Notes under the pieces: model-generated
The model's database searches: none
What the model was told of the DNA's origin: nothing
Seen by the model: the letters and a program-made list of their open reading frames with translations, nothing else
Translations under genes and position numbers: made by a program
Assembly (NCBI RefSeq): GCF_021729015.1
Contig: NZ_JAJQQZ010000001.1
Location: 186,001-250,000, forward strand
DNA: 64,000 bases
Source: Halobacterium rubrum
Lineage (GTDB): Archaea; Halobacteriota; Halobacteria; Halobacteriales; Halobacteriaceae
Direction: 5' to 3'
Shown here: positions 43,715 to 52,958 of the stretch, piece after piece
How positions within the stretch are numbered: position 1 is the stretch's first letter
Layout: every line of letters begins with the position of its first letter

Positions 43715-43832
43715 GCTGCGGGCTTGACGCGGGACTGGCAAATAGTCCGGGGGCAGTTTCGCCGGGCCGGCGAAGCGCGGTGCCTGTGAACGTCCGACAC
43801 GCTTACGACGCCGGTGTGCTAACGGTGAGGCG

Positions 43833-45149
43833 ATGGGTTCCCGACGTCACCTCTCCCGGCGCGCCCTCCTCGCCAGCGTCGGTTCGGCCGCCGCCACCGC
43901 CGCTGCAGCGGGCTGCACGGCGCCAGCGAAGTCCCCGGATACGTCGACGACCGCGCCCCCGGACGCGGCCGACGGCTCGCAGTCCGAGCGCGGGGAGGCG
44001 CCCGACCCCCGGCTGTCGCTGTCCAGCGACGACGAGTGGACGACTTACGGCTACGACGGCGGCCACACGGGCTACAACCCTCGGGCGTCGGCGGTCGGTG
44101 ACACCGCCACGTCCGTCTGGGAGTCGGGGGTCGACGGCATCTACACGCTCCGCGAGCCGGCGGTCGCGGACGGCCGACTGTTCGTCGGGAGCAAGCAGAC
44201 GATGTGGGCGTTCGACGCGGCCACCGGCGAGGACGAGTGGAAGACGCACCTCGGCGGGATGGCCCACCACTTCGCGCCGACCTGCCGGGACGGCACGCTG
44301 TACACCGTCGCGAAGGAGGGGGCGGGCGTCGACACCGGTGCGCCGGGCTCCGTGCAGGCGCTCAGTGCCAGCTCCGGGGGGAAACTGTGGTCGACGGCGG
44401 TGCCGGCGACGTCGACGGTCGCCCACGACGGCAGCCGGCTGTACGTCGCCGGCAAGGAGGCCGGCGCGGGCTACGTTCGCGCTCTCGACCCCGAGTCCGG
44501 CGACCGAGGCTGGCGGTTCGAGGTCCCCGACGCCGACCGGAGCTCCGTCACCGGCGCCCCCGCGCACGCCGACGGCACCGTCTACGTCGCCGCGACCCTG
44601 CTGGCCGACGACGGGTCGACGAGCGGCCGACTGTACGCTCTCGACCCCGACGACGGCGGGCGCGTCGAGTGGTCCGTCGGGACGGCCGGCGCGCTGGACG
44701 TGGCACCCGTCGTGACCGGTGACCGCGCGTTCGTCGCGGCGCGCGACGGCACCGTCCACGCGTTCACGCTCGCCGGCGACACCGCGTGGACCGCCGACAC
44801 GGGCGCGACCATCTACTCGCGGCCGACGCACGCCGACGACCGGCTGTTCGTCGTGACGACGGGAGACGTGGTCGCGCTGGACCCGGGCGGCGAGGAGGCG
44901 TGGCGCGCCGGCAGCGAGCGCACCCAGATGACGGGCGCGACCGTCGCCGGCGACACGCTGTACGTCGGCGGCGAACCGCTGTTCGCGCTGGACACCGCGA
45001 CCGGCGACGTCCGGTTCGACCTCCCGGTCGACCAGTACCACGGCGCGTACGGCGCGCCGGTCGCCGCCGGCGACGCCATGTTCGTCGGCGTCTGCATCAA
45101 GGACACGGCGGGCGCGCGGTACGACAACTACGTCCGCGCCTACACGTAG
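43833..45149 (+). CDS. Beta-propeller lipoprotein (PQQ-binding-like / BamB-type repeats)
   Basis: 438 residues. Tat lipoprotein signal SRRHLSRRALLASVGSAA... with lipobox cysteine in AAAGC (about residue 28). The mature protein contains about seven PQQ-like repeats, each with a hydrophobic strand then a turn ending in DxxTGxxxW-like signals: ALSASSGGKLW, ALDPESGDRGWRF, ALDPDDGGRVEW, AFTLAGDTAW, ALDPGGEEAW, ALDTATGDVRF. No PQQ ligand set or dehydrogenase catalytic Asp is clear, so it is probably a structural or protein-binding propeller on the cell surface. Divergent from the DsbA-like gene. Confidence 0.85.
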   Translation: MGSRRHLSRRALLASVGSAAATAAAAGCTAPAKSPDTSTTAPPDAADGSQSERGEAPDPRLSLSSDDEWTTYGYDGGHTGYNPRASAVGDTATSVWESGVDGIYTLREPAVADGRLFVGSKQTMWAFDAATGEDEWKTHLGGMAHHFAPTCRDGTLYTVAKEGAGVDTGAPGSVQALSASSGGKLWSTAVPATSTVAHDGSRLYVAGKEAGAGYVRALDPESGDRGWRFEVPDADRSSVTGAPAHADGTVYVAATLLADDGSTSGRLYALDPDDGGRVEWSVGTAGALDVAPVVTGDRAFVAARDGTVHAFTLAGDTAWTADTGATIYSRPTHADDRLFVVTTGDVVALDPGGEEAWRAGSERTQMTGATVAGDTLYVGGEPLFALDTATGDVRFDLPVDQYHGAYGAPVAAGDAMFVGVCIKDTAGARYDNYVRAYT

Positions 45150-45241
45150 TCCGCTGGCGACTCGCCGGCCCCGCCCCGCCACGTAGGGGCGAGGTCGGCC
45201 GTCGCCCGCACCGCTAAACCGTCGGCTCCCCAACAGGGGGT

Positions 45242-46225
45242 ATGGGCAGAATGGTCGACGGCGAGTGGCGGACCGAGGAAGAGATGATCGACCACGGCGA
45301 CGACGGCGAGTTCGAGCGCGAGGAGACGAGCTTCCGGGACTGGGTCGGCGAGGACGTCCCCGCCGAGTCGGGGCGCTACCACCTCTACGTCTGCTACGCG
45401 TGCCCGTGGGCGCACCGGACGCTTCTGGTGCGGGCGCTGAAAGGCCTCGAGGACGCCATCTCGGTGAGCGTCGTGGACCCGGTGCGGTACGACCAGGGCT
45501 GGGAGTTCGACCCGGAGAAGCCCGGGTCGACGCCGGACCACCTGTTCGGCCACGACTACCTCCGGGACGTGTACGCCGAAGCCGACCCCGAGTACTCCGG
45601 GCGCGTGACGGTGCCCGTGCTGTTCGACACCGAAGCCGGCACCATCGTGAACAACGAAAGCGAGGAGATCATGCGGATGTTCGACGGCGCGTTCGACGCG
45701 TTCGCCACCCGCGACGTCGACCTCTACCCCGAGGGCTACCGGGACGAGATCGACCACCGTATCGAGGACATCTACGACCCCATCAACAACGGCGTCTACC
45801 GCGCCGGGTTCGCTGACACTCAGCGCGCCTACGAGAACGCCATCGCCGACCTCTTCGACGCGCTCGCGCGCTACGACGACCTGCTCGCCGACCAGCGGTA
45901 CCTCGCGGGCGACCGGCTGACGCTGGCGGACGTTGCGATGTTCACCACCCTCTACCGGTTCGACGAGGTCTACCACACGCACTTCAAGTGCAACCGCCGC
46001 CAGATCGCCGAGTACGACAACCTCTGGCCGTACCTCCGGGAGCTCTACCAGCTGCCGGGCGTCGCCGCCACCTGCGAGATGGACCACGTGAAGAACCACT
46101 ACTACCGCAGCCACGGCCAGCTCAACCCGAAGCGGCTCGTCGGCGCCGGCCCGAACCCCGAGTTCTCGGCGCCCCACGACCGCGACGAACTGCCGGGCGG
46201 CCCGCCCGGGGCGCTGCTGGACTGA
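45242..46225 (+). CDS. Glutathione S-transferase family protein (glutathionyl-hydroquinone reductase type)
   Basis: 327 residues. HLYVCYACPWAHRTLLVRALKGLE carries the CPWAHR active site of Xi-class/GS-hydroquinone reductases; VPVLFDTEAGTIVNNESEEIMRMF is the thiol-binding segment, and the C-terminal helical domain has RYLAGDRLTLADVAMFTTLYRFDEVYHTHFKC. Such enzymes reduce glutathionyl-hydroquinones; in haloarchaea the thiol would be gamma-glutamylcysteine. CCGCTAAACC at about 45212-45221 is a TATA candidate. Monocistronic. Confidence 0.9.
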   Translation: MGRMVDGEWRTEEEMIDHGDDGEFEREETSFRDWVGEDVPAESGRYHLYVCYACPWAHRTLLVRALKGLEDAISVSVVDPVRYDQGWEFDPEKPGSTPDHLFGHDYLRDVYAEADPEYSGRVTVPVLFDTEAGTIVNNESEEIMRMFDGAFDAFATRDVDLYPEGYRDEIDHRIEDIYDPINNGVYRAGFADTQRAYENAIADLFDALARYDDLLADQRYLAGDRLTLADVAMFTTLYRFDEVYHTHFKCNRRQIAEYDNLWPYLRELYQLPGVAATCEMDHVKNHYYRSHGQLNPKRLVGAGPNPEFSAPHDRDELPGGPPGALLD

Positions 46226-46342
46226 ACAGGGCTCCCGCAGCCCGCCGCCCCCGAGACGGTGGACGACACCCTCGCCAGCCCCGCGCTCGGCGCCGCCGCC
46301 TCCCCAACCGGCGCGTTCTGGACGCCGAACCGGCTCGGCGGG

Positions 46343-47590
46343 TCACGACGGCGGGGACACGGTGACGTTCCCGCTCGACCCCGAGACGGTTGCACTCGAG
46401 ACGAAGCCCTCGTCGCCGGCGACCACCACGACCGTCCCGGACCCGGCGCGCTCGCGCCGCACGAACGGGTACTCGTCGTTGCCGCTGGCGGCCGCGTCGA
46501 ACGCCGCCGCGAACTCGTCGGCGTCCGCGGCGGTGTCGAACCGCAGTACCCAGGCGGCCGCCTGCGCGCTCTCGGTGCCCTCGCCGAACAGCACCGCGAC
46601 GTCCTCGCCCCAGCCGGCTGCCGCGCGACTCGCGCGGTCGTCGGGCAGCTGGTTCGCCAGCAGGGCGCGCACGAACAGCTCGCCGCGGTGCCCGCGCTCG
46701 ACCACGCGCCAGTCGCCGCTGTCGGCGACGGTCACGTTCAGTGCTGCCGGCGGTTCGCTGCCGCGTTCGAGGCCGTGAATGAGCTCCTCGGCGGTCCGCG
46801 GCGGCTGCTGGTAGACCGCCGAGAGGTTCGCCGGCGTGTCGAGTCGCGCCGCGAAGTGCTCGCCACCGAAGTAGTACTGGGCGTAGATCTCGCCGACGCC
46901 CCGGGGCGCGTGCTCGTAGAGGCACCGCCGCATCTCCATCGGGGTGCCGTGCGTCCACCCGAGGTCGTGCTCGCGAGCGTACGCCTCGGACGCGTAGACG
47001 GCCGCTCCCTCGACGATGGCGCGCGAGGTGGTGCGGCCGCCGATGGTCTTGGTGAGGGTATCGCGCATCGGGGCCTGCACCTCGAGCTGGGCTGACTGGT
47101 ACTGGATGGCGTGGACGTACTCGTGGACGAGCAGCAACTCGAGTTCGGCGGCAGTGAGGCCGTCCGTGGACACGACGACCGTCGAGGCGTTCGCGAGCCC
47201 GACGGTCTCCGGCATGCACGTGCGCGGGTCGCCGCCGTCCTTGGCCGCGCCGACCAGCGACACGAGGTCCGCCACCGGCTCGATGGGCAGGTCGTCTTCG
47301 GGCTGCCGCACGCGCACCGTCGGCTGCGTCGCGTCGACGCCGAGCAGCGTTTCGACGCGCTGGAACACGGCCTCCGGGTCCACGGGGAGCGACTGGTCGG
47401 TCGTCGTCTGGGCCGGCGTCCCGGTGGCGGTGGTGGCCGTCGTCGGGTCCACTGTCCCGGTCGTGGCGGGTCCGTCGTCGGTTGCCGGCGCCGGCGTCGT
47501 TGCGTCGGCACCGGGGTTCAGTCCGGCACAGCCGGCCTGTGCGACGAGCAGGGCTACCGCGGCTAGGGAGAGGAGGGCGCGGGGACGCAT
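46343..47590 (-). CDS. Surface lipoprotein with HExxH zinc-protease motif (Hvo_1808-like family)
   Basis: 415 residues. Sec-type lipoprotein signal ALLSLAAVALLVAQAGC (Cys about 21), a Thr/Pro-rich linker (residues 25-70) typical of glycosylated haloarchaeal surface proteins, then a folded domain with LLLVHEYVHAIQYQ (HExxH, about residue 155) and a downstream glutamate region RAIVEGAAVYASEAYA that could supply the third ligand. The C-terminal half repeats a small domain (GWGEDVAVLFGEG, AWVLRFDTAADADEFAAAF). I recall this as the Hvo_1808 surface-protein family. Protease activity is suggested by the motif but not known. Confidence 0.75.
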   Translation of the reverse strand: MRPRALLSLAAVALLVAQAGCAGLNPGADATTPAPATDDGPATTGTVDPTTATTATGTPAQTTTDQSLPVDPEAVFQRVETLLGVDATQPTVRVRQPEDDLPIEPVADLVSLVGAAKDGGDPRTCMPETVGLANASTVVVSTDGLTAAELELLLVHEYVHAIQYQSAQLEVQAPMRDTLTKTIGGRTTSRAIVEGAAVYASEAYAREHDLGWTHGTPMEMRRCLYEHAPRGVGEIYAQYYFGGEHFAARLDTPANLSAVYQQPPRTAEELIHGLERGSEPPAALNVTVADSGDWRVVERGHRGELFVRALLANQLPDDRASRAAAGWGEDVAVLFGEGTESAQAAAWVLRFDTAADADEFAAAFDAAASGNDEYPFVRRERAGSGTVVVVAGDEGFVSSATVSGSSGNVTVSPPS

Positions 47591-47642
47591 ACCCGCGAGT
47601 GGAACACGTCAGGTGAAAAATGTTCGCGCTGGAACAGTCGGC

Positions 47643-47936
47643 CTACCGTTTCTCCTGCCCGATCTGGATGCCGCCCGATTCGCTCCAGAGTTCGAGCCGT
47701 TCGTCGATTGCGTCGAAGACCTCCGGGACGGTGATGTCGTTCTCGTTGGCGAGGTGCAGCGCGTACGCCGCGAGGAGGTCGAACTGCGGGTTCGGGCCGC
47801 GCGCGGCGAACTTCCCGTCGTTGAGCAGCATGTTCGCACCGCCGTCCTCGCCCATCTGGACGACTGCGGTCGGGGCTTCGGCGTCGGAACTAATCATCTC
47901 GACGGCGTCCTCCTGGAAGTCGGTGAGGTCTGCCAT
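47643..47936 (-). CDS. Small haloarchaeal protein of unknown function
   Basis: 97 residues from ATG 47936. Compact mixed fold: LTDFQEDAVEMISSDAEAPTAVVQMGEDGGANMLLNDGKFAARGPNPQFDLLAAYALHLANENDITVPEVFDAIDERLELW. The TAVVQMGEDGGANMLLNDG strand-turn-strand followed by a helix pair suggests a small alpha/beta domain. No cysteines or metal motif. Between the surface protease and rfcS on the same strand, 52 bp from the former. I do not recognise a named family. Confidence 0.72.
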   Translation of the reverse strand: MADLTDFQEDAVEMISSDAEAPTAVVQMGEDGGANMLLNDGKFAARGPNPQFDLLAAYALHLANENDITVPEVFDAIDERLELWSESGGIQIGQEKR

Positions 47937-48007
47937 GCGCGAGCGTTCGTCCCCGCGCGGAAGAAGGTGCTGTTACTGGCTGGCGGCCCGCGGTGCGTTT
48001 GTCGGAG

Positions 48008-51000
48008 CTACGCCGATTCGTCGGCGTTCAACGCGACCGAGGCCAGCAGCGCCTCGAGCTGGACGCGCTCGTTGGCGCCCTCGGCGATGCGGTAGTCGGC
48101 CTCGCCGAGCCGGTCGAGCAGCCTGACGGCGGCGGCCTCCTCGACGTCGAAGCTCCAGACGGAGCGGTGGATCTGGTCGATGATGTCGCCGCCAGCGAGC
48201 CCGCGGTTCGTCAGGAGGTCGTCCAGCGTCGCTCGCGCGGCCGTGAAGTCGCCGCCGAGCGCCTCCGTCACCATCGCCTCGATCTCCTCGGGTCGCGCCG
48301 TCGCCGTGATGGCGTAGACGGTCTCCTCGTCGACGACCTCGCCGGTCGCGGAGGCGGCTTGCAGGGCGTTGATGGCGCGCCGCATGTCGCCGTCCGAGGC
48401 GTACACGAGTGCGTCGATGCCGTCCGACGTGTACTCCAGGTCCTCCTTCTCGGCGATGGTGCGGAGGTGGTCGGCGACGGCGTCGTCGCCGAGCTGCGCG
48501 AACCGGAAGACTGCACAGCGGGACTGGATGGGGTCGATGATCTTCGAGGAGTAGTTACAGGAGAGGATGAACCGCGTGTTGTTCGAGAACTGCTCCATCG
48601 TCCGGCGGAGCGCTGATTGCGCGTCGTCTGTGAGGGCGTCTGCCTCATCGAGGAAGATCACCCGGTAGTCGTGGCCGCCGAACGACGACCGCGCGAAGTC
48701 CTTGATGCGGTCCCGGACGACGTCGATGCCGCGCTCGTCGCTGGCGTTCAGTTCGAGGAAGTTGTCCTGCCAGTCGTCCTCGTAGATCTCCTTCGCGATG
48801 GACACCGCTGAGGCAGTATTGTGCATCGTTGTCGGGACGTTGCCGGCGACGAAATTGTGCGTCTCGGGGACGGTGAGGTCGTACACTCTCGTCGGCTCGC
48901 CGTTGCGTTCGACCGCCTGAACTGCATCGTAGTAGAGGTCGGCAGACGCCAGCAGTTCCAGCGACCGCATCTGCGCCGCCACGTCGAGCGAGAGCATCCG
49001 TTCTGCCGCACGCTCCAGTTCTGCTGCGACGGTCTCGAACCGCGTGAGGGACCGCAGACTGTGGTCGTCGTTTGTCAGGAGGTTGTTCACCGCCACACCA
49101 CGGTACGGGGTGCCGTCGGCGAGTTCCTCGTAGGAAACACCGAGTGACTCGCGAACGCCTTCGAGGGTCTCCTGGACTGCCCCGACGTTCGGCTCGCTCT
49201 CATCGAGCTCGGCGAGCAGCCGTCCGACTCGCCGACCGGTCGGCGTTCGTCGGCCGTCGGCGTACTCCAGCAGTCGGTCAGTTCGCGCATCGACCGTCTC
49301 CGCGATCGCTTTCCGCTCGTCGAGCGGCTCCAGCTGGGGCCTGTTCTCCACCCACGCCGTCGCGGCTCCAGTCACTGCAGCGAGTTCGGACTGGGTAGCT
49401 TCGAGGGAGTCCAGTGCAGTCTGTGCCGCGTCGAGTTTGTCGTCGGCCGCGTCCAGCACGTCGTCGAGTGCCGTCAGGTACTGCTCTCGCGCTCGCGCGT
49501 CGCTGCACAATTCGCCGACGAGGCCCTCCTTCTGGAGGTTGAGACGGCGACACAGTCGGTCGACCGACGCTTGAACTGGCATCGTGTCGTGGTTCGGGTT
49601 CGAGTCACGCGCCGCCGCGTCGGCGAGCCGCGAGGCCTTCTCCCCGATTGTGAACCCGACCGCCGACTCGAATCTGGCGAGGTCGCGCGCTCCCGAAACG
49701 TAGAGCGTGTGGTACTCGCGCTCGATTCCCGTCCCGTTCGTCGCGGCCTTCTGCTCGCGCTTTCGGCGCGCCGGGATGCCGAACCCCGCGAGCAGGTACG
49801 TGAGCGCCGAGACGAACTCGCCGTCTTTCTGCGAGAGTTCGATGGCGCCTTTCTTCGTCACGTAGCCTTCGGCGTCGAAGACCGCCCGCAGGAACGCGCT
49901 CCGGGTCTCGTCGCTCGCCTCGAGCAGCGTCGAAACGATGCCGTCACCGGTCACGTCGAAGCACGCCTCGAGGTACGCCGACAGCGTAGCGCTGATCGCG
50001 TGAACGAACGGGACGCCCTTGCGTTCTCGTCGCTCGCAGGACAGCCCGAACTCGTCTTCGAGCGTCGTCTCGACGTGTTCGAGCAGCCGCTCGTCCTCGT
50101 TGTAGAACCGGAGACGACCACCGTCGACCCGGGCTTCGCTCACCACCAGCCCGAGGAACCGCGCGAGGGACGCGTCGACTCGTTCTGGTGGCGTGATCGG
50201 CGCCGAGCGCAGATTGTTCGCATTCACGTACTGGATGCTCTCGATGTGGTTCGCAACGTCGTCGTAGTCGAACCTGTCTCGGAGGTAGGCGAGCGAGCAG
50301 ACGGTAGAGGACGCAGCGAGGTCACGATCGGCGACATCGTTGGCGTACGCCTCGACCGTGTCTCTCGGGACGTCGAGCACGTCGCTGGCGGTGTCGACGT
50401 TTCCGTGTCGCCGGAGCTCCCGTACGACTCGCTTCTTCGCTCCGACGTAGTTCTCCTCGGCAGGAATTCCGGCCGTGGCAGCGAACCCGTCGTCGAGGTG
50501 GACGAGCGTCCGGTCACCGTCCATCGCCTCGTACCAGTCAATTCGACCGTCACCGCCGGGGGCCGGCGCGTGGAGTGGACGGGCAACCCGATCGCCAGCC
50601 GTCAACTCCTCGGCAGGCGTCCAGGAGAGCCCCTCACCGTCGACGGTCAGGAGGGGATGTTCAGGTGTGACCGTGAACTCGCCGCCGTCGCGCGTCGAGA
50701 CCGTCACTGTCTCGTCGGCCTGCCGGCTGAACACGTCCGATGGTGGCGCGTACTCGAAGTCGCCGTCCTCGGTGAACGTCGCCACTTCGAGATCGGGGCG
50801 GGGAGACTCGAAGCCGTCGACGTCACCGACCACGTCCTCGACCCGCTCGACGCCGTCGTTCGTCAGCACGGGGGTTTCGCCAGTGAGACACTTCCCGGTA
50901 CCCGCTGGACCTGCGAAGAGCAGGTGGGGGAGGTCGTCGCGGTCGACGTAGCTCTGCAGGCGCTCCGTGATGTCGGGGTGTCCGACGACGTCCTCGAGGC

Positions 51001-51058
51001 GCTCCGGTCGATACTTCTCGACCCAGATTTCCTGCCGGCCGCCAGCGGCGTCTGCCAT
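48008..51058 (-). CDS. rfcS: Replication factor C small subunit containing an intein in the P-loop
   Basis: Clamp-loader ATPase that opens the PCNA ring. 1016 codons from ATG 51058; spliced length would be 325, normal for RfcS. N-extein (1-56) ends [11 protein letters not shown], and the C-extein resumes at residue 748 with [10 protein letters not shown], so splicing restores the Walker A GTGKT. The C-extein has [43 protein letters not shown] (Walker B), [20 protein letters not shown] (sensor 1 and arginine finger region) and the C-terminal collar. TATA TGTTTAAGTC at 51081-51090. An alternative start at 51091 would place the TATA inside the ORF. Confidence 0.96.
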   Translation of the reverse strand: MADAAGGRQEIWVEKYRPERLEDVVGHPDITERLQSYVDRDDLPHLLFAGPAGTGKCLTGETPVLTNDGVERVEDVVGDVDGFESPRPDLEVATFTEDGDFEYAPPSDVFSRQADETVTVSTRDGGEFTVTPEHPLLTVDGEGLSWTPAEELTAGDRVARPLHAPAPGGDGRIDWYEAMDGDRTLVHLDDGFAATAGIPAEENYVGAKKRVVRELRRHGNVDTASDVLDVPRDTVEAYANDVADRDLAASSTVCSLAYLRDRFDYDDVANHIESIQYVNANNLRSAPITPPERVDASLARFLGLVVSEARVDGGRLRFYNEDERLLEHVETTLEDEFGLSCERRERKGVPFVHAISATLSAYLEACFDVTGDGIVSTLLEASDETRSAFLRAVFDAEGYVTKKGAIELSQKDGEFVSALTYLLAGFGIPARRKREQKAATNGTGIEREYHTLYVSGARDLARFESAVGFTIGEKASRLADAAARDSNPNHDTMPVQASVDRLCRRLNLQKEGLVGELCSDARAREQYLTALDDVLDAADDKLDAAQTALDSLEATQSELAAVTGAATAWVENRPQLEPLDERKAIAETVDARTDRLLEYADGRRTPTGRRVGRLLAELDESEPNVGAVQETLEGVRESLGVSYEELADGTPYRGVAVNNLLTNDDHSLRSLTRFETVAAELERAAERMLSLDVAAQMRSLELLASADLYYDAVQAVERNGEPTRVYDLTVPETHNFVAGNVPTTMHNTASAVSIAKEIYEDDWQDNFLELNASDERGIDVVRDRIKDFARSSFGGHDYRVIFLDEADALTDDAQSALRRTMEQFSNNTRFILSCNYSSKIIDPIQSRCAVFRFAQLGDDAVADHLRTIAEKEDLEYTSDGIDALVYASDGDMRRAINALQAASATGEVVDEETVYAITATARPEEIEAMVTEALGGDFTAARATLDDLLTNRGLAGGDIIDQIHRSVWSFDVEEAAAVRLLDRLGEADYRIAEGANERVQLEALLASVALNADESA
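48818..50890 (-). mobile_element. Intein (691 residues) in RfcS with LAGLIDADG endonuclease and extra helical region
   Basis: Self-splicing element. Starts with Cys (TGT at 50890-50888), block [16 protein letters not shown]; block B has the TxxH as [10 protein letters not shown]; block [17 protein letters not shown]; ends TTMHN with Thr as +1 residue. LAGLIDADG motifs at intein residues 245-253 (FLGLVVSEA) and 334-343 ([10 protein letters not shown]) keep an acidic catalytic residue each, so both splicing and homing look intact. Residues 434-655 are an additional mainly helical, coiled-coil-like segment not needed for either function. Confidence 0.95.
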
Positions 51059-51080
51059 GCACGGACGGTGGGGCGTGTGG

Positions 51081-51090
51081 GACTTAAACA
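51081..51090 (-). promoter_or_regulatory. TATA box of rfcS
   Basis: TGTTTAAGTC on the minus strand, centred 28 bp upstream of ATG 51058; supports that start. Confidence 0.7.
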
Positions 51091-51517
51091 CCGCGAGACA
51101 TGCGAGACCCGAGCGAGCGAAGCGAGTGCGTGGCTCGGAGGGAGTGCGCGGTTCGGAACGAGCGACGCGAGTGAGAACCGCGTCACGCGAACGGGACTTG
51201 TCCCGTGAGCGCGCGAACGGAGTGAACGACTGAGAGCCACGGATTACGTGAGCGGCGAACGGGGTGAGCCGCGAACTGCGAGGGTCTCGGGATAGCGAAC
51301 GGGGAGCGCGTGGCCGACCGGCGGGAGGCCACGGTGCGGACGAGCGGGGAGCGGAGCGACCCGCGAGGAGCGGAGCGACCCGTGAGCCGCGCGGTGGCGG
51401 TGCGGTGGGTGAACGAGCGAAGCGGGGGAGGGTCTCGAGGATGCGGGCGCCTCGAAATCTCGTGTCGTCCCGCAGCCGGTCGTCCGACGCTGTGTCGCCG
51501 TCTGCGACGGCGCAGCT
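51091..51517. repeat. Dense tract of GA-flanked stem-loops (rfcS to bactofilin-like gene)
   Basis: This is the only gene-free stretch above 300 bp. 51109-51138: CCGAGC/GCTCGG enclosing GAGCGAAGCGA. 51147-51182: 8-bp CGCGGTTC/GAACCGCG enclosing a nested GA-AC-GA-GC-GAC-GC-GA-GT-GA series. 51191-51206: ACGGGAC/GTCCCGT hairpin. 51252-51272: GCGGC/GCCGC around GAACGGGGTGA. 51309-51333: CGTGGCC/GGCCACG around GACCGGCGGGA. 51344-51364: GCGGG/CCCGC around GAGCGGAGCGA, with a second core copy at 51368-51378. No protein with halophile-like composition fits any frame. Confidence 0.8.
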
Positions 51518-51550
51518 ACGTTTATCAGGAGCGACGTTGAGTGTCGACGT

Positions 51551-52669
51551 ATGAACAGGAAACAGGTGCGAGCCGTCGCGCTCGCCGTCGTGCTCGTCGT
51601 CTCGATGCCGGCACTGGTCGGCGTGGCGGCGGCCGAGGAGCGGTTCGGCGGCACCGTCGTGGTGGAGGAGGGTGAGACTGTCAGCGACGACCTGCAGGCG
51701 GTCGGCGGGACCGTGGTCGTTCGCGGGACCGTGGACGGGAATCTGGAGGCGTTCGCGGGGTCAGTCGTGCTCGCGGAGGGCGGGACGGTCACCGGGACCG
51801 TGCAGGGTGCTGCCGGCAGCGTCACGATCGCCGGGTCGGTCGGCGAGGACGTGGAGATCGCCGGCGGGAGCATCGACGTCGCCGAGACCGCGACCATCGC
51901 CGGGGATGTGGACACCGGCGCCGGGTCGTTCACGCTGGACGGGCGCGTCGACGGCACCGTCCGGGTCGGCGCCGGGTCGATTCTGCTCGGGTCGACGGCG
52001 TCGGTCGGCGGCGACTTCCTCTACGACGGCGACCTCTCGCAGAGCGGCGGTGCGACCGTCGACGGTGAACTCCGGCAGGACGACAGCATCGCCAGCGGCG
52101 GCGGCTTCCAGAGCAGCGGGATGCAGGTGGCGAGCTGGCTGTTCACGGCGTACGGCGTCGCCGTGACGCTGGTGTTCGGCGTCATCGTCCTCGCCCTGCT
52201 GCCGGGCGTGGCGGCGGCGACCGTCTCCGACACGCGCGAGCAGCCGGCGCGGACGGCCGGCATCGGGTTCCTCGCGCTGTTCGCCGGGCCCGCGCTGTTC
52301 GCTGCACTCCTGTTGACAATCGTCGGCATCCCGCTGGCGTTCCTGTGGCTGCTCGTGTACGGGCTGCTGGTGCTGGTCGGGTTCGTGCTCGGCGAGTACG
52401 CGGTCGGCGCGTGGCTGCTGTCGCTGGCGGACTACGAGAACCGGTGGGTGGCGCTGCTGGTCGGCGTGCTGGCCGTGTTCGCTCTCGGTGAAGTCCCCAT
52501 CCTCGGTGGGCTCGTGGAATTCGTCGTGCTCCTGCTGGGGCTCGGCGCGCTCGCCGCCGTGCTCTGGCGGCGAATCCGGGGCCGGCGCCGGACGGAGACG
52601 GCCGCCGACGCAGCCGCCAGCACCGGCGACCAGGCCGGGGCGGCCGACGACGGCGAGCCGACGGCCTGA
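51551..52669 (+). CDS. Bactofilin-like polymer-forming membrane protein
   Basis: 372 residues from ATG 51551; ACGTTTATC at 51519-51527 is the TATA element. Sec signal peptide ([21 protein letters not shown]), then about 150 residues of short strand-turn units with strong right-handed beta-helix periodicity ([69 protein letters not shown]), as in bactofilins. Then four to five membrane segments (residues 195-345) and a charged tail. The beta-helix would face outside, unlike cytoplasmic bacterial bactofilins, so a surface or envelope scaffold role is likely. Confidence 0.82.
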   Translation: MNRKQVRAVALAVVLVVSMPALVGVAAAEERFGGTVVVEEGETVSDDLQAVGGTVVVRGTVDGNLEAFAGSVVLAEGGTVTGTVQGAAGSVTIAGSVGEDVEIAGGSIDVAETATIAGDVDTGAGSFTLDGRVDGTVRVGAGSILLGSTASVGGDFLYDGDLSQSGGATVDGELRQDDSIASGGGFQSSGMQVASWLFTAYGVAVTLVFGVIVLALLPGVAAATVSDTREQPARTAGIGFLALFAGPALFAALLLTIVGIPLAFLWLLVYGLLVLVGFVLGEYAVGAWLLSLADYENRWVALLVGVLAVFALGEVPILGGLVEFVVLLLGLGALAAVLWRRIRGRRRTETAADAAASTGDQAGAADDGEPTA

Positions 52670-52726
52670 CGAACGGCGGTCCGACGACCGGGGGGCTGAA
52701 GGCCCTCGGCCGGCTACCGCCGATGT

Positions 52727-52954
52727 ATGCGCGTGACCGTGGAGGTGGTCGGCGGGGAGACCCGCGAGTTCGACGTCGACGCCCCAGCCGACGGCGACGA
52801 CGGTGAGCGGGCGACGACGTACGCCGACATCCTCGCGGACCTCGAGTTGAGCCCGCACGAGGTGTCGGTGATGGTCGACGGCACGCCGGTGCCCGAGGAC
52901 CAGCCCGTCGACGCCGACTACGTGCGGGTGCTGCGGCTGATTCAGGGAGGGTAG
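52727..52954 (+). CDS. samp2: SAMP2 ubiquitin-like small archaeal modifier protein
   Basis: 75 residues: MRVTVEVVGGETREFDVDAP, a beta-grasp core with TTYADILADLELSPHEVSVMVDGTPVPEDQPV, and the C-terminal diglycine of VLRLIQGG that is activated by the E1-like UbaA. SAMP2 is both a protein modifier (isopeptide tags) and the sulfur carrier for tRNA thiolation (2-thiouridine). It lies 4 bp before a GNAT gene, so the two are co-translated; the meaning of that pairing is unknown. Start ATG 52727. Confidence 0.92.
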   Translation: MRVTVEVVGGETREFDVDAPADGDDGERATTYADILADLELSPHEVSVMVDGTPVPEDQPVDADYVRVLRLIQGG

Positions 52955-52958
52955 CGCC

